A DNA stretch of 46,858 bases from Eubacteriales bacterium (GCA_028684955.1 JAQUEY010000005.1:1-46858); one strand, 5' to 3'. Shown: positions 24,191 to 36,395, counted from the stretch's first letter. Translations and numbers: made by a program. The notes: generated by a model not told the origin, from the sequence alone.

Positions 24191-24741
24191 TCTTTGCCGC
24201 CCCCTTCCTGTTCAGATTCGCGGGACTCCAGAGTGTGGATTTCGTCCCTCAGCCGGGCAGCTTTTTCATAGTTCTCTTCCTTGACAGCCTGCGAAAGCTC
24301 CTTGCGCAACTCTGTGACCCGGCTGGCCAGGAGTTTCTTCTCCTGGATCTGCGGATTTTCCAGAAGCTTATGCCCGACGTGGCGGGTGCCACCCTGGACA
24401 CGGCGGAACACGGGATCCAGGCGGTCTGCAAAGGCCTCATAACATTTGGCACATCCAAACAAACCGGAACTCCGGAATTCGTCAAAAGACAGGCCGCAAT
24501 TCGGGCAGACCAGGTTGTGCTGGGCCGGTTTGCCAAAAACAGGAATACCGCCGGTCGGATTGAAAACCGATGATCCGAAAACGGACTGGTTGAAGAAATT
24601 GTCAAACATGGACTCGATGTTGGTTTCCAGTCCCAGCTCCCTGGCACAGACCTCGCACAGGTGATGTTCAACGGTCTGGCCATTGACAGTCTGCGACACG
24701 TGGATGGTCGCTTCGCGCTTGTGGCAACGTTCACACAACAT
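24187..24741 (-). CDS. mcsA: McsA, activator of McsB (UvrB/UvrC-motif zinc protein)
   Basis: Zinc-binding partner that activates McsB and modulates CtsR. The 184 residues carry four CxxC pairs (C3/C6, C29/C32, C79/C82, C95/C98), all intact, and a C-terminal UVR motif (LRKELSQAVKEENYEKAARLRDEI). Length and motif order match the Firmicute family. The ATG follows GGGAGG and lies 21 bp after ctsR. Confidence 0.96.
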   Translation of the reverse strand: MLCERCHKREATIHVSQTVNGQTVEHHLCEVCARELGLETNIESMFDNFFNQSVFGSSVFNPTGGIPVFGKPAQHNLVCPNCGLSFDEFRSSGLFGCAKCYEAFADRLDPVFRRVQGGTRHVGHKLLENPQIQEKKLLASRVTELRKELSQAVKEENYEKAARLRDEIHTLESRESEQEGGGKE

Positions 24742-24762
24742 TTGCTTTCCTCCCTGCTCCCC

Positions 24763-25233
24763 TCAGGCCGGCGGGACAACCAGGCTGGCCAGGGCATTTT
24801 TGAACAGTGCCATCCGGACTAGATCGCGCTGTTCAGGCTGGACAATGCGCAAAGCCTGGTCGGATGTTGCAGCCCGCAAGACGCGGGCCACAATGGGTAC
24901 GATAATATTATAATCCTGGAAATTGCGAATCAGGACATCAGCCTGGTGCTCGGAGATCTGGTCACCCAGGGAATTGATCGTGTGCATGAGGTAGCGTGTC
25001 GGTGTATCAAGCGTCACCCGTCTGATCCGGATCCAGCCTCCGCCACCGCGCCGGCTCTCCACCAGATACCCTTGCCCATTGGTAAAACGGGTAGACAAGA
25101 CATAGTTGATCTGGGATGGCACGCAGTTCACCCGGTCTGCCAGTTCACTGCGGGTGATCTCGATCACACCATTGTTTTGCTCGATCAGCTGCTTGATCAA
25201 CGTTTCGACCAGATCACTGATTTTAGCCACCAC
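24763..25233 (-). CDS. ctsR: Transcriptional repressor CtsR
   Basis: Dimeric repressor of clp and class III heat-shock genes; it senses heat through its glycine-rich wing and is inactivated with McsB. The 156 residues show the winged helix-turn-helix (ELADRVNCVPSQINYVLSTRF, about 30-50) and the wing RRGGGGWIRI at 61-70, including the arginine-glycine core. Start is a GTG (25233) with GGAGG six bases upstream; a second GTG follows at 25230. A perfect CtsR box covers its transcription start at 25276-25292, so the operon is autoregulated. Confidence 0.97.
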   Translation of the reverse strand: MVAKISDLVETLIKQLIEQNNGVIEITRSELADRVNCVPSQINYVLSTRFTNGQGYLVESRRGGGGWIRIRRVTLDTPTRYLMHTINSLGDQISEHQADVLIRNFQDYNIIVPIVARVLRAATSDQALRIVQPEQRDLVRMALFKNALASLVVPPA

Positions 25234-25275
25234 AAACCACCTCCAAATCTGAAAAGTTGCGGCCAGGACACTGTC

Positions 25276-25292
25276 TTTGACTATCTTTGACT
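25276..25292 (-). promoter_or_regulatory. CtsR operator
   Basis: On the minus strand AGTCAAA-GAT-AGTCAAA, two exact heptads with a 3-bp spacer, the known CtsR recognition pattern. It starts three bases after the -10 hexamer of the ctsR promoter and covers the predicted +1, so bound CtsR would block RNA polymerase. No other copy was noticed in the window. Confidence 0.9.
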
Positions 25293-25294
25293 AT

Positions 25295-25322
25295 ATTATA
25301 ATCCGACTTGCCTGTTTTTCAA
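25295..25322 (-). promoter_or_regulatory. Sigma-A promoter of the ctsR operon
   Basis: Minus-strand -35 TTGAAA (25317-25322), 16-bp spacer, -10 TATAAT (25295-25300). Predicted start near 25288, about 55 nt before the ctsR GTG. The CtsR box overlaps the start site. Confidence 0.85.
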
Positions 25323-25329
25323 GTCCTGG

Positions 25330-25350
25330 CCTGCCCGAATCCTGGGCAGG
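25330..25350. repeat. Inverted repeat between the divergent ctsR and solute-binding protein promoters
   Basis: CCTGCCC-N7-GGGCAGG, a perfect 7-bp arm palindrome. It lies just upstream of the ctsR -35 element and over the place where the plus-strand promoter would have its -35 element. That position suits an operator for the plus-strand gene, perhaps for the XRE regulator encoded downstream. It has no T run and is not a terminator. Confidence 0.5.
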
Positions 25351-25352
25351 TC

Positions 25353-25363
25353 TGTGCTATAAT
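25353..25363 (+). promoter_or_regulatory. Extended -10 promoter of the family-5 solute-binding protein gene
   Basis: TGTGCTATAAT: perfect -10 at 25358-25363 with TG at 25355-25356. The -35 zone is occupied by the 25330-25350 inverted repeat and has no good hexamer. Predicted start near 25370, about 36 nt before the TTG start codon. Confidence 0.7.
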
Positions 25364-25405
25364 GGGAAAATTGATTCCATTTAAGAAACCGAGGAGGAAG
25401 ACGGG

Positions 25406-26971
25406 TTGAAATCTGATCGTCCCCCCTTTGAGGCGCGTCCCGGTTCTGCAGGCATACGGTCAGTCCAGCCGCGTGAGCCGCTGACCCGCACCCAGCATCT
25501 TTATCTGGGAATTGCCCTGGTGGCTAGTCTTGTGTTGTTGCTGACACTGGCCTGGGTCGTTCGCCAATGGCAGGTCAAAACCCTCTCAAAGTCTGCCACG
25601 AGTCCGGTTCAGACGGAGTCTGCCGGACTGTCCGAATCAGAGCTCGCCAGCAATCGTTCAACAGCAGGCATTCCCGCTGCTGCCTTGGAACGGGGGTCTC
25701 ATCTGGTTGTTGGCAGCTCCAATCCAATTGTGCAGATCAATCCGCTTTACCTGGGGCATCAGGACGAGCGCGATGCCGCTGCGCTGATTTTCGAGTCGCT
25801 CCTGATGATCGATCCCGATGGCCAGAGCGTATTCGAACTGGCGGCAGATCAGTCCTATGATCCGGATTCACGACAATTGATCTTCACCCTGCGGGATGAC
25901 CATTTTTTCAAGGATGGCAGTGTTCTGACAGCTGCCGATGTGGCCTGGACCTACCAGCTGATTCTGTCACCCTCTTATGAGGGTCCTCTGAAAGCTCATC
26001 TGGCAGCAGTCAGCGGCGTGACCGCAGCTGGTCCACTTCATGTCACGTTCCAGCTGGCAGACTGGGTCACAGAGCCGGACCCGGCCTGGTTCACCGTCGG
26101 GATCCTCCACGCGAGCAGTTATCCAGCCGATCTCGACCGCGTTTTTGAGCTGGGCCAGGCATCGCCTTTGCCAGATGGCAGCGGGCCGTACCAGCTGCGG
26201 GATCTCTCGGATGGCCATGCGACACTTGAACTACGCCCTGGGTTTGCCGGCGAAGTGACCACAATCGAATTTCGCCTGATTGATTCCACTGACCAGTTCG
26301 ACCTGCTCCAGGCCGGAGCCATTGACATCACTTCGAGTGTCTGGAATGAGCGCAACCGAGAACGGCTGGATAGCCTGCCCGGCTATGAGACGGTGGTTTT
26401 CCAGCAGACTGCTGCCTATGTCCTGGTCAACCAGACAGACACTGCCTCCAGCCGCCTCAGCAAGCCGGGACTTCCAGATGCCCTGCTGGAGGCTCTCGCG
26501 GGGCATGATCTAAAGGCGGAGCAATCAGAGCTTGTGGCCAGCCTTGGCAGCGAGTCTCTGTCCTGCCCGTATTATCGCGGAATCGACACCTCCAGCGAAG
26601 CGGGTTATCTCAGCGATGCAAAGGCTAGCCTGGCTCCGCTGGCAGACCTGGGTCTTGACTTCACCTTTGAAGGGCTGGACTGGCCTGAATTAGCCAGCCG
26701 GGCTCTGGAAAAGCGCTATGATTTGATGGTGATTCCCGCACTGGCCAACGAAAAATTGCCAGCTGGTACGATCCTGTTATCCGATACATCCGGCAAAGGC
26801 TCAATCGGACAAGCCAATGCTTTGCCTGGAGCCAGTCAGGACAGGGTGCTCTTTTTTTGCCAACGCTTGAACCAGCTGACGGTCAATCCCAATGCCAATC
26901 CTCTGGCAAGGACGGCCCTGAGTTGGACAGACCGGATCGAAAATATTCGCCTGACATCCTTCGTTGAATGA
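25406..26971 (+). CDS. Membrane-anchored family-5 extracellular solute-binding protein
   Basis: Homologous to the binding proteins of peptide/nickel ABC importers (SBP_bac_5). Of 521 residues, ~30-52 are one membrane helix (LYLGIALVASLVLLLTLAWVV) with no lipobox Cys, then an Ala/Ser linker, then the binding domain: LVVGSSNPIVQINPL, AALIFESLLMIDPDG, LIFTLRDDHFFKDGSVLTAADVAWTYQ, SGPYQL. The start is a TTG at 25406, fixed by GAGGAGG at 25391-25397. No permease or ATPase gene is nearby, so it may donate to a transporter encoded elsewhere or act as a sensor-like anchored receptor. An XRE regulator follows 48 bp downstream, probably in the same transcript. The ligand is unknown. Confidence 0.82.
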   Translation: MKSDRPPFEARPGSAGIRSVQPREPLTRTQHLYLGIALVASLVLLLTLAWVVRQWQVKTLSKSATSPVQTESAGLSESELASNRSTAGIPAAALERGSHLVVGSSNPIVQINPLYLGHQDERDAAALIFESLLMIDPDGQSVFELAADQSYDPDSRQLIFTLRDDHFFKDGSVLTAADVAWTYQLILSPSYEGPLKAHLAAVSGVTAAGPLHVTFQLADWVTEPDPAWFTVGILHASSYPADLDRVFELGQASPLPDGSGPYQLRDLSDGHATLELRPGFAGEVTTIEFRLIDSTDQFDLLQAGAIDITSSVWNERNRERLDSLPGYETVVFQQTAAYVLVNQTDTASSRLSKPGLPDALLEALAGHDLKAEQSELVASLGSESLSCPYYRGIDTSSEAGYLSDAKASLAPLADLGLDFTFEGLDWPELASRALEKRYDLMVIPALANEKLPAGTILLSDTSGKGSIGQANALPGASQDRVLFFCQRLNQLTVNPNANPLARTALSWTDRIENIRLTSFVE

Positions 26972-27019
26972 ATGGATAGAAACCAGACAGACCTGTTCAG
27001 GTCAGAAAGGAGAAATGGG

Positions 27020-27391
27020 ATGACAGATTTTGCCAAAAGCAATTTTGCCATTCGCCTGGTCCAGTTGAGGCGGCGACGCAACCTGCATCAGGGTACTGTG
27101 GCTGATCTGCTCGGGATGCCTCGCAGCACGTATGCCGGCTATGAAAATGGTACGCGTGAGCCTAATCCTTCGACCTTGGTCTTTCTGGCATCGAGACTGG
27201 GTGTGTCTGTCGATTACCTGACAGGGAATTCGGATTTCGAATTGCCGGTTGAATCAGGTGTCAAATATGGGATTTTGCGCCAATTGCGCCTGATCAAGGA
27301 AGATGATCTTCAGCCCTATACGCCCCGGATGGAACAACCCCCCGCAGTGGCAGACAGCGATAACGGGCCAGGATACACCTCTGGCAGCTGA
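27020..27391 (+). CDS. XRE-family helix-turn-helix transcriptional regulator
   Basis: 123 residues. The N-terminal ~70 form a Cro/C1-type DNA-binding domain: FAIRLVQLRRRRNLHQGTVADLLGMPRSTYAGYENGTREPNPSTLVFLASRLGVSVDYLTG, read here in parts. The C-terminal ~50 residues are polar and show no domain. The ATG at 27020 has AAAGGAG seven bases upstream; an upstream in-frame ATG at 26972 has none. It lies 48 bp after the solute-binding protein gene and just before a strong terminator. It may regulate its own operon through the palindrome at 25330-25350, but that is only inferred. Confidence 0.88.
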   Translation: MTDFAKSNFAIRLVQLRRRRNLHQGTVADLLGMPRSTYAGYENGTREPNPSTLVFLASRLGVSVDYLTGNSDFELPVESGVKYGILRQLRLIKEDDLQPYTPRMEQPPAVADSDNGPGYTSGS

Positions 27392-27446
27392 TTGTCCTCA
27401 GCGCTTCACTCCGCCACAGACCCTGGCTGATTGAGGCCAGACACAA

Positions 27447-27486
27447 ATGCCGCCTCGATCCGGTCCGGATCGGGGCGGCATTTTTT
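27447..27486 (+). terminator. Intrinsic terminator of the solute-binding protein/XRE operon
   Basis: ATGCCGCC-CGATCCGG and CCGGATCG-GGCGGCAT pair as a stem of about 16 bp with one bulge-type mismatch and a 2- to 4-nt loop, followed by six T. On the minus strand the same stem is followed by TTTGTGT, so it may also help to end the rpoC transcript. Between it and the rpoC stop the 57 bp hold another possible hairpin (TTGGC ... GCCAA). Confidence 0.9.
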
Positions 27487-27543
27487 CATAATCTTATTGG
27501 CCTGCTTCTGCTTGAGGCAAGCGCCAATGGGCCGGGTCTTTGG

Positions 27544-31098
<3,555 letters not shown>

Positions 31099-31121
31099 TG
31101 CGTTGGGTCTCCTTTAGCCGC

Positions 31122-34100
31122 TTATTCGATGTCATCCGTGGCTTCCACGCCCGGTTCGGCCGTGAAATCTTCAAATTCGGCAAAAGCATCCGTGATATCC
31201 AGATCGGCTGTGATGCCACCTTCTTCGTCGAGGACCCCTTCAGTGAAGCCGGCCGACGCGAAGTCTTCTCCTGCATCGGTGTTGCCGATCAGTTCATCGA
31301 GTTTGCTGCGGTCGATTTCCGGGACATCGCCGTCTTCGTCGACCGATTCCTTGATGTCGAGGAGTTCGTTGGTGTCGGAGAAGATGCGGACGTCGAGCGC
31401 CAGGCTCTGGAGTTCCTTGACCAGGACTTTGAAGGATTCTGGCACGCCGGCTTCCGGAACGCTTTCACCCTTGACGATGGCTTCGTAGGTTTTGGTGCGG
31501 CCGGTGATGTCGTCTGACTTGACGGTCAGGATTTCCTGCAGGGTGTAGCTGGCACCATACGCCTCGAGCGCCCAGACTTCCATCTCACCGAAGCGCTGGC
31601 CACCGAACTGGGCCTTGCCGCCAAGGGGCTGCTGGGTGACCAGGGAGTAAGGACCGATCGAACGGGCATGGATCTTGTCGTCGACGAGGTGAAGCAGCTT
31701 GAGGTAGTACATGACGCCGACAGTGATGCGGTTTTCGAAGGGCTGACCCGTGCGGCCATCGTACAGGATGGTTTTGCCGTCCTCGTCGATGCCGGCCTTG
31801 AGGAAGGCATCCACGACGTCTTGTTCGGTGGCTCCGTCAAAGACTGGGGTGGCGATTTTCCAGCCCAGCTGGCGGGCAGCTCGACCGAGATGGACTTCGA
31901 GCAGCTGGCCGATGTTCATACGGGAAGGAACGCCCAGCGGGTTCAAGACGATGTCGAGCGGGGTGCCATCCGGCAGGAAGGGCATGTCTTCTTCCGGCAG
32001 AATGCGGGAAATGACACCTTTGTTGCCGTGGCGGCCAGCCATCTTGTCACCAACCGAGATCTTGCGCTTCTGGGCGATGTAGACCCGGACCAGGCGGTTG
32101 ACACCGTGCTTGAGATCGTCATCGTTCTCACGGGTGAAAACCTTGACGTCGACAACAATACCGGACTCACCGTGCGGGACGCGAACCGATGTGTCGCGAA
32201 CCTCGCGGATCTTCTCACCGAAGATGGCGCGGTAGAGGCGTTCTTCAGCAGTCAGCTCGGTTTCACCTTTCGGGGTGACCTTGCCAACAATGATATCGCC
32301 GGAACGGACTTCCGCACCGATGCGGATGATGCCATACTCGTCGAGATCCTTGAGCGCATCGTCACCAACGTTGGGGATTTCACGGGTGATTTCTTCCGGT
32401 CCGAGCTTGGTGTCGCGGGCTTCGCATTCGTATTCCTCGATGTGGATCGAGGTGTAGACATCTTCACGGACGAGGCGTTCGCTGATCAGGACGGCGTCTT
32501 CGTAGTTGTAGCCTTCCCAGGTCATGAAGCCGATCAGGACATTGCGGCCAAGCGCAATCTCACCATTGTCCGTCGAAGGGCCGTCGGCAATGATGTCGCC
32601 CGCCTTGACGGTTTCGCCACGCTTGACCAGGGGGCGCTGGTTGATGCAGGTGCCTTGGTTGGAGCGCTGGTATTTGACCAGATTATAGGTATCGCGGCTC
32701 ATCGAACCGGTCTTGATGATGATCTTGCTGGCCGAGACAAACTCGACAACGCCGTCGTTCTTGGCGATCGCACAGACGCCTGAGTCCTTGGCGGCATAAT
32801 ACTCCATACCGGTGCCGATGATCGGGGCTTCGGTCTTGATCAGCGGGACGGCCTGGCGCTGCATGTTCGAGCCCATCAGGGCACGGTTGGCGTCGTCGTT
32901 GCCAAGGAAGGGGATCAGTGCCGTGGCAACCGAGACGAGCTGCTTCGGTGAAACGTCCATCAGGTCGACCTTGGCCGGTTCGACTTCGAGGAACTGGTCG
33001 AGGTAGCGGCAAACGATCTGCTTGTCGATGAAACGGCCCTGCTCGTCGAGCGGCTCATTGGCCTGGGCAATGTTGTAGAAGTCTTCTTCGTCGGCAGTCA
33101 TGTAGCGGACTTCACGGGTGACGATGCCGTTTTCCTTGTCGTAGACGCGGTAAGGTGTCTCGATGAAGCCATAGCGATTGACACGGGCATAGGTGGCCAG
33201 CGAGTTGATCAGACCGATGTTCGGACCTTCAGGGGTCTCGATCGGGCACATGCGGCCATAATGCGAGGTGTGGACGTCGCGGACTTCGAAGTTGGCACGT
33301 TCACGGGACAGACCACCTGGGCCGAGGGCCGAGAGACGGCGTTTGTGGGTCAGTTCGGCGAGTGGATTGGGCTGGTCCATGAACTGGGACAGCTGGGAAG
33401 ATCCGAAGAATTCCTTGATTGCAGCACTGACCGGTCGGGTGTTGACGATCATCTGCGGGGTAGCGGCTGCCATGTCCGTCAGGGTGCCCATGCGTTCACG
33501 CACGACACGCTCCATACGGGAGAAACCGACTCGGATCTGGTTCTGCAGCAGTTCGCCAACCGACCGGACACGACGGTTGCCGAGGTGGTCGATGTCGTCC
33601 TTGTTGCCAACGCCATATTCGAGGCCGATCAGGTAGCTGACAGAGGCCACGATATCTTCGACCGTCAAATGCTTGGGCATCAGGTCGGAGACCTTGGTCG
33701 CCAGAAGCTGGCGCAGCATCTGGTCAGGATTGCCACTGGCCTGGACTTCGTGGATGATCCGCTGCAGGACACCCGTGCGGACCTTCTCGGTGATACCAAG
33801 GGCGGCCACATCGAGGTCTGCCACCCTGTCATCACCCAAGCGGGCACGCAGGTATTCGAAGGCATCCACCCGGTTGTTGCCGATGACACGCAGCTTGTTC
33901 TCATTCTGGATGATGGAGTCACCGACCACATTCATCGGGAAAATCGAGACGGAATTAATGCCGGCAGTCTGAATGGCTTCTGCAACGGCGAGAGTGATGA
34001 TTTCACCCTCGGCAACCAGCAATTCACCATTTTCATCAACGACATTTTCGGCAGCCTTATGACCGACCAGACGACGGGCGAGGCTGAGTTTCTTGTTGAG

Positions 34101-34922
34101 CTTGTAGATACCGACACGCGCCAGATCATAACGCTTCGGATCGAAGAACATGTTGTGCAGCAACGTCTCTGCACCTTCGACGGAAACCGGCTCACCCGGA
34201 CGCAGCTTGCGATAGAGCTCCTGCAGACCCTCCTCACGGGTACGGCAGCCGTCCTTGAGCATGGTCTGGGTCAGGCTGTTTTCCTCACCAAAGGTCTCTA
34301 TGATCTGCTCATTGGTGCCAAAGCCCAGAGAGCGCAGGAATATGGTCAGGTGGAATTTCCTGGTGCGGTCGACACGGACCCAGAGCAAATCATTGGCATC
34401 GGTTTCGTATTCCAGCCAGGCACCACGGTTGGGGATGATCTGGGAGGACACCAGTTCTTTGTCGGTCTTATCGGTGGCCTTGCTGAAATAGGCGCCCGGG
34501 GAACGGACCAGCTGGCTGATGATGACGCGCTCGGCCCCGTTGATGATGAAGGTACCATTGTCCGTCATAATCGGGAATTCGCCGATGTAAATGTACTGGT
34601 CTTTGAGAATGTCGTCACGTTTGTTGTGGAGGCGCACCTTCACACGCATCGGGGCGGCATAGTTGGCATCGCGCTCCTTGCATTCCTCGATGGAATACGT
34701 GGGGCTCTGGGTGTCAAATTCCTTGTCAATAAAAGAAAGCTCGATATCTCCGGAATAGTCCGTGATCGGCGATACATCGCGCAGGACCTCCATCAAGCCT
34801 TCATCCAGAAACCACTGGTAACTGTTCTTCTGAATCTCGATGAGATTCGGGATGTCGATGACCTCATCGATCCTCGAGTAGGACATTCTCTCGGCTCTTC
34901 CCAGCTGGACGGGACGCACCAT
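31122..34922 (-). CDS. rpoB: DNA-directed RNA polymerase subunit beta
   Basis: Second catalytic polymerase subunit. The 1266 residues run from [20 protein letters not shown] to the acidic C-terminal tail. The rifampicin pocket reads [31 protein letters not shown] in parts; the residues equivalent to E. coli D516, H526 and S531 are unchanged, so it should be rifampicin sensitive. The frame opens at a TTG (34925), but the ATG at 34922 with GAGG nine bases upstream is preferred. The C-terminal ~75 residues ([24 protein letters not shown] onward) are strongly acidic and longer than in Bacillus. rplL does not precede it and fusA or rpsL do not follow rpoC, unlike the usual cluster. Confidence 0.98.
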   Translation of the reverse strand: MVRPVQLGRAERMSYSRIDEVIDIPNLIEIQKNSYQWFLDEGLMEVLRDVSPITDYSGDIELSFIDKEFDTQSPTYSIEECKERDANYAAPMRVKVRLHNKRDDILKDQYIYIGEFPIMTDNGTFIINGAERVIISQLVRSPGAYFSKATDKTDKELVSSQIIPNRGAWLEYETDANDLLWVRVDRTRKFHLTIFLRSLGFGTNEQIIETFGEENSLTQTMLKDGCRTREEGLQELYRKLRPGEPVSVEGAETLLHNMFFDPKRYDLARVGIYKLNKKLSLARRLVGHKAAENVVDENGELLVAEGEIITLAVAEAIQTAGINSVSIFPMNVVGDSIIQNENKLRVIGNNRVDAFEYLRARLGDDRVADLDVAALGITEKVRTGVLQRIIHEVQASGNPDQMLRQLLATKVSDLMPKHLTVEDIVASVSYLIGLEYGVGNKDDIDHLGNRRVRSVGELLQNQIRVGFSRMERVVRERMGTLTDMAAATPQMIVNTRPVSAAIKEFFGSSQLSQFMDQPNPLAELTHKRRLSALGPGGLSRERANFEVRDVHTSHYGRMCPIETPEGPNIGLINSLATYARVNRYGFIETPYRVYDKENGIVTREVRYMTADEEDFYNIAQANEPLDEQGRFIDKQIVCRYLDQFLEVEPAKVDLMDVSPKQLVSVATALIPFLGNDDANRALMGSNMQRQAVPLIKTEAPIIGTGMEYYAAKDSGVCAIAKNDGVVEFVSASKIIIKTGSMSRDTYNLVKYQRSNQGTCINQRPLVKRGETVKAGDIIADGPSTDNGEIALGRNVLIGFMTWEGYNYEDAVLISERLVREDVYTSIHIEEYECEARDTKLGPEEITREIPNVGDDALKDLDEYGIIRIGAEVRSGDIIVGKVTPKGETELTAEERLYRAIFGEKIREVRDTSVRVPHGESGIVVDVKVFTRENDDDLKHGVNRLVRVYIAQKRKISVGDKMAGRHGNKGVISRILPEEDMPFLPDGTPLDIVLNPLGVPSRMNIGQLLEVHLGRAARQLGWKIATPVFDGATEQDVVDAFLKAGIDEDGKTILYDGRTGQPFENRITVGVMYYLKLLHLVDDKIHARSIGPYSLVTQQPLGGKAQFGGQRFGEMEVWALEAYGASYTLQEILTVKSDDITGRTKTYEAIVKGESVPEAGVPESFKVLVKELQSLALDVRIFSDTNELLDIKESVDEDGDVPEIDRSKLDELIGNTDAGEDFASAGFTEGVLDEEGGITADLDITDAFAEFEDFTAEPGVEATDDIE

Positions 34923-35011
34923 CAATGATCACCTCACGCACGTTCTAGGCCTTGTGGGGCCTGCTGGCCGGGTCATCTCGGTCCTCCCGAAAGGGATTCT
35001 TCCGAAAAAGA

Positions 35012-35039
35012 TTGACGACTACCCGGCGGATGCTATAAT
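35012..35039 (+). promoter_or_regulatory. Plus-strand sigma-A promoter inside the rpoB leader
   Basis: -35 TTGACG (35012-35017), 16-bp spacer, -10 TATAAT (35034-35039), with TGC just before the -10 as an extended element. It points away from rpoB and towards the rpoB promoter. Predicted start near 35046. There is no plus-strand gene downstream. Confidence 0.7.
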
Positions 35040-35113
35040 TGACATAAACCAAATCGGTTTGGCGCCCGTTTGAAAGCAGCGAAAACTTCCCCACCTTCTA
35101 GGCGCGTTATAGT

Positions 35114-35142
35114 ATATTATCACCGAGTCATGGGAGTGTCAA
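35114..35142 (-). promoter_or_regulatory. Probable promoter of rpoBC
   Basis: A perfect minus-strand -35 TTGACA (35137-35142) followed by an AT-rich -10 block: TAATAT at 17 bp (35114-35119), GATAAT at 15 bp and TATACT at 20 bp are alternatives. Predicted start near 35107, giving a leader of about 185 nt. The -35 hexamer sits inside one arm of the plus-strand terminator stem. Confidence 0.6.
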
Positions 35143-35161
35143 CGAAAATTGACACTTTTTT
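35135..35161 (+). terminator. Intrinsic terminator facing into the rpoB promoter
   Basis: AGTGTCAA-N6-TTGACACT, an 8-bp perfect stem, followed by T at 35156-35161 (the stem's last T included). It would end plus-strand transcription just past the rpoB -35 element. On the minus strand the same repeat has no downstream T run. Confidence 0.75.
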
Positions 35162-35304
35162 GTTGCTGTTTTTTTGGTGGGACTGGCAGAATCCTGGCAA
35201 AACCAAATGCCAAAACCAGGAAGAGGTCTGTGCGGGACAGTCCCCTCCCTGGTTATCAGTCACTCCACGTGAACACGGCCAGGCAAGCGCTCAAGCAGGT
35301 TTGG

Positions 35305-36309
35305 TCAGGCTTCCCTGATCACTTCAGGATTGACCTTGGGGGCGGCCGGACTGCGCGACGACAGCCAGCCATTGGCAGTCGCCAGCTTGCCATACCAGGC
35401 GGCGCCTTGGACCTGGATGATGAAGGCCAGGGTCACAATGAGTGCCGTGCCAGGGCCAAAAGCCGAAACAGCGATTCCGAGGGCGATGGACAGGTTGCGC
35501 AGGACCGTTGCATAGACAAAGGCGAACCCATCCTTCACGGTCAGGAATCTGCGAGCCACCAGGGTGCTGAAGACAAAGTTGAATCCATAGAAGACCGAAA
35601 TGACCAGGATCATGTACAGCAGTTTGCCAGGATCTGACAGAATGCTCTTGGCTTTCATGCTGATGCTGGCAAAGATCAGCAGCAGCAAAAACCAAGTACT
35701 GGCAGCCGGGAAATACGGTTTGATCGATTGATTGAATTGCTCCTGCGAGGTGCGGCGGCGGATCAGCATGAAAGTCACACTGCCTGCGATCATCGGCAGA
35801 ACCACTACGAGGGCAATGGTCAGGAAGGTCTGGAGGATGTTGACCTCAATCAGGCTGCCAACAAACAGGTACAGATACCATGGAGCCAGGAAAGATCCCA
35901 GCAACAGGCTGATGGCGGTGATCTTGATCGCCGCTGCGACATTGCCCTTGCTCAGCATGGTCCAGGAAATGGTCATGCCGCTGGTCGGGAAAAGCGAGAT
36001 CATGATCAGACCGACAAAAAGATCCGGCTGGCTGCCCAACAGCAAGCGGCCCATCAGCCAGGCAACCGCTGGAATAGCCACAAAGTTGGCCGCCAGGGCA
36101 ATCAGGAGTGGTTTCATGTGTGATAAGTCAACCGCTTCCTTGATTTTGAATCCAATCATGGTCGGGTAGATCATGAGGAAGGTGATGACCAGGATCCAAT
36201 TCTTGAAGAAAGCTGTATTGACAAGAAGGCCCGTCAAGAAGCCGAGCAGCAAGACAATCGGAATGACAAGAACGAGGTTCTTTGCGGGATAGAGGAAGAT
36301 TTTTTTCAT
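35305..36309 (-). CDS. BASS-superfamily (bile acid:sodium symporter / ACR3-like) transporter
   Basis: 334 residues with about ten membrane helices, from FLYPAKNLVLVIPIVLLLGFLTG to VTLAFIIQVQGAAWYG, followed by a short polar tail. SLFPTSGMTISWTMLSKGN is the substrate-crossover-type motif of the bile acid:sodium symporter/arsenite (ACR3) superfamily. The conserved Cys of arsenite pumps is not present there, so arsenite export is not supported; the substrate may be an organic anion. The ATG at 36309 has AGGAG ten bases upstream; the longer frame to 36360 lacks a ribosome site. It is monocistronic, with a palindrome upstream (36379-36395) that could be an operator. Confidence 0.75.
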   Translation of the reverse strand: MKKIFLYPAKNLVLVIPIVLLLGFLTGLLVNTAFFKNWILVITFLMIYPTMIGFKIKEAVDLSHMKPLLIALAANFVAIPAVAWLMGRLLLGSQPDLFVGLIMISLFPTSGMTISWTMLSKGNVAAAIKITAISLLLGSFLAPWYLYLFVGSLIEVNILQTFLTIALVVVLPMIAGSVTFMLIRRRTSQEQFNQSIKPYFPAASTWFLLLLIFASISMKAKSILSDPGKLLYMILVISVFYGFNFVFSTLVARRFLTVKDGFAFVYATVLRNLSIALGIAVSAFGPGTALIVTLAFIIQVQGAAWYGKLATANGWLSSRSPAAPKVNPEVIREA

Positions 36310-36378
36310 GTGGGTGGTGCTCCTGTATGAGAACGAATCAGCAGTCGATTGGCAATGCATCGAGCAGCGGGTGTTAAA

Positions 36379-36395
36379 GACAATTTATTATTGTC
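36379..36395. promoter_or_regulatory. Palindrome upstream of the BASS transporter gene
   Basis: GACAAT-N5-ATTGTC, perfect 6-bp arms, with imperfect extension (AAA ... CCTT). It lies 70 bp before the ATG in an AT-rich stretch where the -10 element is expected, a usual place for a repressor site. The binding protein is unknown. Confidence 0.5.

Larger units (their letters stand above)
35046..35161 (+). ncRNA. Candidate small RNA antisense to the rpoB leader
   Basis: About 116 nt between the plus-strand promoter at 35012-35039 and the intrinsic terminator at 35135-35161. The 5' end can fold as CCAAA-TCGG-TTTGG. Its first ~60 nt are complementary to the predicted 5' part of the rpoB leader transcript, which starts near 35107. 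No reading frame with a ribosome site lies inside it. Existence rests only on the promoter-terminator pair; it was not recognised as a known RNA family. Confidence 0.45.
34923..35304. other. Intergenic region upstream of rpoB
   Basis: A 382-bp gap with no convincing gene. It holds a minus-strand promoter for rpoBC (35114-35142), a plus-strand promoter facing it (35012-35039) and a plus-strand terminator (35135-35161), described separately. Between 34926 and 35010 the rpoB leader contains small hairpins (AGGCC-N6-GGCCT; TCCC-N4-GGGA). From 35162 to 35304, downstream of the transporter gene, there is only weak structure: TGGCA ... TGCCA near 35195-35215 and GGGACAGTCCC at 35234-35244, without a T run. 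Confidence 0.7.

Noticed and set aside
32900-33420. Possible rifampicin-resistance change (Pro after DQ in FMDQPNPL) in rpoB
   Set aside because: That position is naturally variable (Asn in E. coli, Thr in Bacillus) and the main resistance positions are unchanged.
33261-34928. 555-codon open frame on the plus strand inside rpoB
   Set aside because: Antisense shadow of rpoB with no family resemblance and no start signals.
35070-35318. 82-codon plus-strand frame beginning within the candidate small RNA
   Set aside because: It runs through the terminator and into the 3' end of the transporter gene, has no ribosome site and an unlikely composition.
35305-36309. Arsenite efflux pump ACR3
   Set aside because: The conserved Cys expected for arsenite transport is missing at the matching helix and no arsR or arsC is nearby; only superfamily membership is supported.
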